Assembly (NCBI GenBank): GCA_013816415.1
Contig: JACDEN010000004.1
Coordinates: 1 to 20,429 of the forward strand
Origin: Planctomycetota bacterium
GTDB taxonomy: Bacteria; Planctomycetota; UBA11346
DNA: 20,429 nt
Direction of reading: 5' to 3'
Under the pieces are notes generated by a model. That model had not been told where the DNA came from. It saw only the letters and a list, made by a program, of their open reading frames with translations, and made no database searches. This document shows, one piece after another, positions 15,969 through 20,429 of this stretch. The first letter of the stretch is position 1; the number at the start of each line of letters is the position of its first letter. Made by a program: the position numbers and the translations under genes.

Positions 15969-16823
15969 ATGTCGACCCGATATGTGCTGATGAATTTCGG
16001 GACCTCGGAAGCCCGGCTCCTGCAGGCGCACTACTGCTTGTTGAGCCTGCTGGCCAAGCGCGATCCGGCCGATGAGATCGTGCTGGTGACCGACGTCCCC
16101 GAGTCGTTCGCCTGGCTGAAGGGCGAGATCCGCATCCATCCCCTGTCGGCGGAGCAGCTGCGCGCGTGGATCGGCCCCAGTGGATACTTCTTCCGCACCC
16201 TGATCCAGTGCATCATCCTGGCGACCGAGCTCGAGCCCGTCCCCGATGTCGCGGTGTATCTCGATACCGACACCATCGTCCTCGGCGACCCCGCCCGCCT
16301 GTGGGCGGACGTCGATCGCGGCGCGGTCGCGATGGACTGCAGGGAATACAACCTGTCGTCCTCGCGCCGCCGCGGAAACCGCGCCCTCTGGAAGGAGGTC
16401 GGCGATCGGACCTTCGCTGGATTCACCGTGACTCCTGCCATCAACATGTGGAACACCGGCATCACGGCTCTGGGCCGCGCGCACTATCCGCTCGCAAGAC
16501 GCGCCCTCGCAGTGAACGACGCGATGCTCGAATCGGGCTGCCGGCATTTCCTGACCGAGCAGATCGCCCTGAGCACCGTCCTGGAATCCTCGGCCCCGAT
16601 GGTCGAGGTGAACCCTGCCGGCGAGGCGCCGCTCATCGTCCATTATTGGGGAAACAAGGACGGATACGGCCACGCGATCCACGAGCAGCTGTCGAGCATC
16701 CTGATCCGGAAACTGGCACCGATGGACGCCGCCGCCTACATCGCGAGCCGGCCGATCAGCCTGCCGACGCGAATCCGCCGGACGTGGTGGCAGCGGCTCC
16801 TGCGCGTGAAGCCGGCAACGTAG
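15969..16823 (+). CDS. DxD glycosyltransferase, GT8-like (284 aa)
   Basis: The gene starts 5 bases after the aminotransferase stop and is almost certainly in the same operon. The fold looks like GT-A: an N-terminal strand-helix (RYVLMNFGTSEARLLQAHY), DEIVLVTDVPESF, then VAVYLDTDTIVLGDP, in which Asp99-Thr-Asp101 is the metal and nucleotide-sugar binding DxD. Later come PAINMWNTGITALG and a LIVHYWGNKDGY block, where GT8-type enzymes have a second metal-binding histidine. There are no membrane segments, so it probably acts at the cytosolic membrane face using a nucleotide sugar, possibly the amino sugar made by its neighbour. GT8 is the best fit; a different GT-A family is possible. Confidence 0.75.
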   Translation: MSTRYVLMNFGTSEARLLQAHYCLLSLLAKRDPADEIVLVTDVPESFAWLKGEIRIHPLSAEQLRAWIGPSGYFFRTLIQCIILATELEPVPDVAVYLDTDTIVLGDPARLWADVDRGAVAMDCREYNLSSSRRRGNRALWKEVGDRTFAGFTVTPAINMWNTGITALGRAHYPLARRALAVNDAMLESGCRHFLTEQIALSTVLESSAPMVEVNPAGEAPLIVHYWGNKDGYGHAIHEQLSSILIRKLAPMDAAAYIASRPISLPTRIRRTWWQRLLRVKPAT

Positions 16824-16868
16824 TCGGCAGGGCCGCCTCGTGTCGCCTGCCCCCGCGGCCGTTCATCA

Positions 16869-16886
16869 GGAACGCAGGAGCGTTCC
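16869..16886 (+). terminator. hairpin after the sugar operon
   Basis: GGAACGC (16869-16875) and GCGTTCC (16880-16886) form a perfect seven-pair stem with an AGGA loop, 45 bases past the glycosyltransferase stop. No T-run follows, so it would be an atypical terminator or an RNA-end stabiliser. Confidence 0.4.
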
Positions 16887-17041
16887 AGCTACCCCAGAAC
16901 CAGGCCATCTCCGTTGACAGGGATGGGGCCGACGGTACCACGTGTTTCCGTCGCGCGCGCCCTCGCCTGAAAACCGCAAGTCCAGTTCCCGACGCGGAAT
17001 AAGCGAAGACCACCACGAGACGCAGTGTCGGATTCAGATTT

Positions 17042-17119
17042 CGGGGCGTAGCTCAGCTTGGCTAGAGCGTTGCGTTCGGGACGCAAAGGTCGCAGGTTCA
17101 AATCCTGTCGCCCCGACCA
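17042..17119 (+). tRNA. tRNA-Pro (anticodon CGG)
   Basis: The cloverleaf folds cleanly. The acceptor stem CGGGGCG (17042-17048) pairs with CGCCCCG (17109-17115). The D-stem is GCTC/GAGC. The anticodon stem TTGCG/CGCAA carries the loop TTCGGGA, so the anticodon is CGG with G37. The T-stem GCAGG/CCTGT has the loop TTCAAAT. The discriminator A is followed by an encoded CCA (17117-17119). The first pair C1-G72 is characteristic of bacterial proline tRNA. The 3' part overlaps the end of the recombinase remnant on the opposite strand, which is typical of a tRNA used as an integration site. Confidence 0.95.
17085..17119. other. probable attachment site in the 3' end of tRNA-Pro
   Basis: The 3' half of the tRNA gene is continuous with the mobile-element debris that follows, and the recombinase stop codon (17098-17100, minus strand) lies inside it. 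Elements that integrate in tRNA genes recreate the 3' end, so this is the natural place for an att core. No second copy of the tRNA 3' end was found elsewhere in the window, so the other boundary is missing, lost or beyond the right edge. Confidence 0.35.
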
Positions 17120-18087
17120 ATTTGGATTGGGGCCCCTTCGGCAGCAATGTCGAAGGGCTTTCTCTTTTCCAGGACAAGCTTTACGTCGCTGACCAGTCGG
17201 TTCAAAGAAACTGCACCCAAAATCTCTCGCCGTTGGGCCATGTTTGAACGGCGCCAAAGATCTGCGGCATTTTGCATGAAATCGAAGACCGTCAGGGCCA
17301 ATTCGCCGCGTTTGTTGTCATAGCTCGGCTTCTCCTCCAACTGGCGGTCTATGTCGGCAAGTTCCACCCGCAACGCGCCCTGTTTCACAGAGAACTCGGC
17401 CTGTTCGAGCGCGCCGTCAAGGTAGACGTTCATCAAGCGGTCCAGCCTGCCCTTAATCTCGCTTCTCAGCTTGGCCAGGATCCGCCGTCGATCGGCCTCC
17501 ACCTTAGCAACGTCAGCGAAGGCGGCTTTGAGCGTGTTGCGGATCAGTTGGGCGTGGCCCTCGTCGTGGATGCGAAGTGACTCCAGCTCGGCCACGACAG
17601 CCTCCTCAAGCTTTGCCGTCTTCCAGCGCACCACCGGGTGGTCTGGTGGCGGAGCATTATTGGCGCAGCGATAGTAGAGGTGGCTGACTTCGGAACCGTC
17701 AATGCGACGTCGGACGATTCGTTCTCCGGTCATCATCGCTCCACAGAGGGCGCATCGGAAGACGCCACCCTGGTAGGGCAGGTCCGGGGTCGATGAGCGA
17801 CGGTTGCGCCCCTTCAGTACCTCCTGGCAGGCATCGAACGTTGTCCGGGATACCAGCGGCTGGAATTTGGCGACATGGGAGATGCCCCGGTGAACGAGCT
17901 CGCCGATGTAGGCTCGGTTGTGGAGGATGTAAGCCAAGGCCGTGCGATTGAAGCGGTGGTGCGAGGCGCGGAACGTATGGCCCTCGGCGATGAGTTGATC
18001 ACCGACGGCGTCTAACGCCGGCGTCTTGGCTCCGACCACGCACATCACCGTTCGCATCGTCGCCGGCGAAGACTTCGAGCGCATCAC
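17098..18087 (-). pseudogene. large serine recombinase, N-terminal catalytic half missing
   Basis: From about 18015 downwards the frame matches the C-terminal part of large serine recombinases. It begins in the middle of the Recombinase domain (LDAVGDQLIAEG, then ALAYILHNRAYIGELVHRGI) and continues with the zinc ribbon (FRCALCGAMMTGE and YYRCANN; the Cys residues form a CxxC plus a later Cys) and a long Lys/Arg/Glu-rich coiled coil. It ends IGRGDRI using bases of the tRNA gene. The N-terminal resolvase domain with its catalytic serine (about 150 residues) and the front of the Recombinase domain are absent; the 24 residues before LDAVG (18016-18087) do not look like the family. It cannot catalyse strand exchange as it stands. 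It is the scar of an integrated element next to tRNA-Pro. Confidence 0.8.
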
Positions 18088-18208
18088 CGACTATCGGTTC
18101 GGGGTCAATCCGGAACCGCGTGAGCCGGGCGATGATCGCGAGGAACCGGCGTTCGGACGAGTCCCGACATCCGCGTGGACCGCGACTGATGACGAGGTGC
18201 CTTTCTAA
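18026..18208 (+). CDS. orphan coding fragment ending DDEVPF (about 60 aa)
   Basis: A TTG at 18026 or no true start opens a 60-residue frame with strongly coding-like codon use (ITVRIVAGEDFERITDYRF, then an acidic, proline-rich stretch, ending TATDDEVPF). The acidic tip resembles the DDDIPF end of single-strand DNA-binding proteins, but the rest does not contain a recognisable OB fold, so that link is weak. It begins almost exactly where the recombinase remnant on the other strand loses similarity, so it may be the 3' end of another gene cut at the same junction. Its stop overlaps the toxin gene end by 4 bases. Confidence 0.35.
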   Translation: MAPTTHITVRIVAGEDFERITDYRFGVNPEPREPGDDREEPAFGRVPTSAWTATDDEVPF

Positions 18209-18534
18209 TGCCGCAGGAACCGCTCCATCAACAGGTCATGCAACTGCCGGCGACCATCGTAGACGGCCACGACCAGCACCTCGTTGTGGTCCCGGAGTTG
18301 GTAGAGGATGCGCCAAGGCCGCTCGAGAACCTCATGCACGGTCGTGATGCCATGCCAATGAAGTTCGGGTACGACGCGACCGCGCTCCGGCAGCGACTGG
18401 AGAGTACGGATGCGGGCCTCCAACCGGTCGAGGACCCCGTCGGCATTGATCTCGCTATCGCGAGCGATGAAGTCCACGATCGCGAGGATGTCGCCTCTGG
18501 CGCCGTCGCCGTAGACGACTGTCCATGGCTTCAC
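18205..18534 (-). CDS. RelE/ParE-family toxin (109 aa)
   Basis: The protein has the size and pattern of RelE/ParE toxins: VVYGDGARGDILAIVDFIAR (helix 1), DRLEARIRTLQSLPERGRVV (helix 2 and the LPxxGR block), HEVLERPWRILYQLRD and EVLVVAVYDGRRQLHDLL (the beta-sheet core with YxL and VxxxxDGRR). Members either block gyrase (ParE) or cut ribosome-bound mRNA (RelE); this sequence looks closer to ParE. The start at 18534 overlaps the antitoxin stop (ATGA), so antitoxin is translated first and the toxin is coupled. It appears intact, unlike everything around it, which suggests it is still under selection. Confidence 0.85.
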   Translation of the reverse strand: MKPWTVVYGDGARGDILAIVDFIARDSEINADGVLDRLEARIRTLQSLPERGRVVPELHWHGITTVHEVLERPWRILYQLRDHNEVLVVAVYDGRRQLHDLLMERFLRH

Positions 18535-18815
18535 GTCGACGCCTTCCGCCGGGCTGCGAGGCGCTTCCGGGCGGCGGCGAAGACCTCGTCATGCGAGTGG
18601 ACGCGGCCATGACGGACGTCCTCCTCCGCCATCGCGACCAACTTGAGCATGGCCAGGGCCTGCTGGGTCCGCTCGTAGGATTCCGGATCCTGGATGACCG
18701 CAGCCGTCGCGCCGTTCTGGGTGACGATCATGGGGCCGCCTCCACCGCGGACATCCTCGATCACCTGGGCCAGATGGGCTTTCACGAAGCTGACGGACTG
18801 GGCCTTGACTGCCAT
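18531..18815 (-). CDS. Phd/YefM-type antitoxin (94 aa)
   Basis: The N-terminal half is a Phd/YefM DNA-binding domain: VSFVKAHLAQVIEDVRGGG, then PMIVTQNGATAAVIQDPESYER, the usual strand-helix-strand ending in a tyrosine-rich helix. The C-terminal half is a charged, probably disordered segment with basic residues (ARKRLAARRKAST) that would wrap the toxin. The start at 18815 follows AGAGGTG with normal spacing. The protein should repress its own promoter, likely within 18816-18904, and neutralise the downstream toxin. It reads divergently from the truncated portal gene. Confidence 0.85.
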   Translation of the reverse strand: MAVKAQSVSFVKAHLAQVIEDVRGGGGPMIVTQNGATAAVIQDPESYERTQQALAMLKLVAMAEEDVRHGRVHSHDEVFAAARKRLAARRKAST

Positions 18816-18904
18816 GGTTCACCTCTGGTCCTGAATACGGTACTCGATCCGGGTCTTCGGGCAACCGCGGATGCCCGATGTGGAACGCGATCGGTCCGCA
18901 GCCC

Positions 18905-19639
18905 ATGACCCTCGCCATCGGCCGCACGCGTGTCGCCGCTCCTGGGGGGCGGCGAACGATGGTCCGCGCCCGCTATGACGCGGCCCAGACCAATCACGAC
19001 AATCGCAAACATTGGGCACTGGCGGACGGACTTTCGGCTGACGCTGCGGCGTCGCCGGCCGTCCGCCGGACCCTCCGTAACCGCGCCCGCTACGAGGTTG
19101 CCAACAACAGCTACGCCCGAGGCATCGTGCTGACCCTGGCCAATGACTGCATCGGCACCGGACCACGCCTGCAACTCATGGGAATCGTAGGCGATGACGC
19201 CCGCTTCATCGAGCGGTCGTTCATCGACTGGGCGCACACCATCGATCTGGCCGAGAAGCTGCGCTGCATGCGCATGGCGATGGCCGAAGACGGCGAGTCG
19301 TTCGCGCTGCTGACCTCGAATCCGGCGCTCGCAACTCCGGTACAACTCGATCTGAAACTCATCGAGGCCGATCAGGTGGCGACCCCGGTCGGCACGCCAC
19401 TGCTGCTGACGAACGCAGTGGACGGCATCCTCTTCGACGCCGCTGGGAACCCGGTCGAATACCACGTCCTCAAGGACCATCCGGGCAACCCGCTTGGCTC
19501 GATGCGCCTGGACGTCGATCGCGTTCCGGTCGCATCGATGATCCATCTCTTCCGGCCAGACCGTCCCGGACAGCTTCGTCGATCTCGGTGCCGATGGGAA
19601 CACCTCGGCCTCCGTTGCCGCCATCCATCCACGTCCTGA
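18905..19639 (+). pseudogene. lambda-type phage portal protein, C-terminal half missing
   Basis: Residues from the ATG at 18905 match the N-terminal half of the lambda gpB portal family: RARYDAAQTNHDNRKHW near 20-36, then SRxRYEVANNSYARGIVLTL (here NRARYEVANNSYARG), NDCIGTGPRLQ, and MRMAMAEDGESFALL. In a complete portal (roughly 500 residues) HLFRPDRPGQ would be followed by an RGVS-type block and about 250 more residues. Here the frame instead continues RSRCRWEHLGL and stops at 19639. The portal is therefore cut at about 19570. An internal ATG at 18959 is an alternative start. No terminase or head-protein genes are visible next to it, so this is prophage debris and not a working phage. Confidence 0.8.
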
Positions 19640-19658
19640 TTCCCCTGGAGATCCCTCC

Positions 19659-19898
19659 GTGACCACTCCCGCCGTCCCTGCCGACCCCACGACCACCGTT
19701 GCCACTCCCGTGCCGGTTCCTCAGCCAATCGTGCAGGCGACCGCGATCGCGACCGTTCCGGCCGCGCCGACGGCGGCAGACATCGGGGGAAACCCCGCGC
19801 ATGCGGCCTTGTATCCCGCCCCGCCGGATGCCCGTCTCTGGGAGCCGGTCGCCTCCATTCTATCCAGAGGGCTTCGACTATCGCCGCAGGTCCGATGA
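19659..19898 (+). CDS. short Pro/Val/Ala-rich ORF of unknown function (79 aa)
   Basis: The GTG at 19659 has GGAG (19647-19650) 8 bases upstream. It encodes TTPAVPADPTTTVATPVPV and similar low-complexity sequence, then GGNPAHAALYPAP and DARLWEPVASI before stopping in the middle of the next gene's frame. It could be a phage protein that followed the portal. It could also be the true N-terminal region of the glycosyltransferase gene below, cut off by a one-base frameshift near 19840-19860. The low-complexity start makes it hard to judge. Confidence 0.35.
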   Translation: MTTPAVPADPTTTVATPVPVPQPIVQATAIATVPAAPTAADIGGNPAHAALYPAPPDARLWEPVASILSRGLRLSPQVR

Positions 19899-20429
19899 CC
19901 TGGTGGCGGAGCTGCGCTCGGTGGCGTCCCGGCTATGGCCGGACGCGACCTTGGTCACCTGGCAGGCGGATGGAGAGGACTATCCGAAGCCGGCATTGGC
20001 CCTGCCCGCGCCGCATCCCGTCGACGTGGTGGTGGCGCCGCGGGCGAAACCGTATGCCGACGCCAAGAATGCGTGGCCGTGGAGCGACCTCGTGACCGGT
20101 CTGCGATCGCGCGGATGGTCCGTCGGCCTGGCCGGTTCGGTCGGAGAATCGCTCGCGATCGATGCGGACGCCGCTGCCTGGGACCTCGAGGAGCCCGGCG
20201 ATGCCATCAGCGGTACGCTGCGTCTGCTGCGCGGAGCGCGCATCGTCGTCACCTTGGATTCCGGCATCGGACACCTGGCGTCACTCATCGACGCGCCACA
20301 ACTCGTCCTCTATGAGCGCCGTGGCGACGAGCGACGGGAACTGCCGATCCGCGACGGCATCCCCACGCGCATGCGCTTCGGGGACATGCACCGCTGGAAC
20401 CGCAATCTCTGCCTCCCCATCTATGGAGG
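19828..20429 (+). CDS. GT9/heptosyltransferase-like glycosyltransferase (partial, runs off edge)
   Basis: A frame open from about 19801 to the right edge gives about 200 residues. The first third is FYPEGFDYRRRSDDLVAEL. Then comes VVVAPRAKPYADAKNAWPW, the loop of the GT-B fold that reads the donor. After that follow GLRSRGWSVGLAGSVGES, DAISGTLRLLRGARIVVTLD and DSGIGHLASLIDAPQLVLY (Asp144-Ser-Gly-Ile-Gly-His149), the nucleotide-sugar binding block of GT9/ADP-heptose-type transferases. The start is uncertain: ATGs at 19801 and 19828 lack ribosome sites, and typical GT9 N-termini are absent. The gene is therefore truncated at its 5' end or joined to the preceding frame by a frameshift. It probably belongs to the same polysaccharide locus as the aminotransferase pair. 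Confidence 0.6.
   Translation, partial: MPVSGSRSPPFYPEGFDYRRRSDDLVAELRSVASRLWPDATLVTWQADGEDYPKPALALPAPHPVDVVVAPRAKPYADAKNAWPWSDLVTGLRSRGWSVGLAGSVGESLAIDADAAAWDLEEPGDAISGTLRLLRGARIVVTLDSGIGHLASLIDAPQLVLYERRGDERRELPIRDGIPTRMRFGDMHRWNRNLCLPIYG

Noticed and set aside
16914..16919. TTGACA as a -35 element for the tRNA
   Set aside because: No acceptable -10 lies 16-18 bases downstream (accacg at the expected place), and the distance to the tRNA is over 120 bases.
16889..17257. Minus-strand frame across the tRNA reading GRQDLNLRPLRPERNAL
   Set aside because: This is the well-known false protein produced by translating the antisense strand of a tRNA gene (the RQDLNLRP signature).
17120..20429. CRISPR array or known defence genes in the mobile region
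   Set aside because: I saw no regularly spaced repeats and no nuclease, helicase, reverse transcriptase or NTPase signatures; only the toxin-antitoxin pair, recombinase and portal remnants are supported.

Overview
The window is GC-rich bacterial DNA with closely spaced genes and repeated 4-base ATGA overlaps. Its gene content (a lipid-attached lipoprotein, a DegT aminotransferase next to a glycosyltransferase, several SGNH/alpha-beta esterases, a very large cytosolic protein resembling PPi-type PEP carboxykinase, a large secreted protein of unknown family) suggests a Gram-negative-type environmental bacterium, perhaps of the Planctomycetota/PVC group. That placement is an inference from flavour, not from a marker gene.

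Layout. 1-134 is the tail of a gene; 391-630 is a small helical protein. 644-1249 (minus) is a membrane-anchored 3D-domain protein. 1413-2311 is a coupled pair of small membrane proteins, the second DUF3592-like. 2312-2737 has no convincing gene. 2738-3964 is a secreted sialate O-acetylesterase-like SGNH hydrolase. On the minus strand, 6415-4048 holds an SGNH hydrolase coupled by ATGA to an alpha/beta esterase, then a lipoprotein. 6624-8086 (plus) is a three-gene run of small membrane proteins, the first with a probable frameshift near its start. 8131-10878 (minus) is a 915-residue secreted protein of unknown family. It is divergent from 11026-14496, a 1156-residue protein resembling PPi-dependent PEP carboxykinase. 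14728-16823 is a two-gene sugar operon (DegT/DnrJ/EryC1 aminotransferase and a DxD glycosyltransferase) with a good promoter candidate in front.

From 17042 the character changes. A tRNA-Pro(CGG) is directly overlapped at its 3' end by the 3' end of a large serine recombinase gene that has lost its catalytic half. Behind it lie a short orphan coding fragment, a complete ParE/Phd-type toxin-antitoxin pair, and the front half of a lambda-type phage portal gene. After this debris (about 17.1-19.8 kb) a GT9/heptosyltransferase-like gene runs off the right edge on the same strand as the sugar operon. The simplest reading is an eroded integrated element, marked by a tRNA and a surviving toxin-antitoxin pair, sitting inside a polysaccharide-biosynthesis neighbourhood.

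No clear new defence system or CRISPR array was found. The items most worth a second look are the element scar, the PEPCK-like protein, the 915-residue secreted protein and the homopolymer frameshift at 6653-6656.
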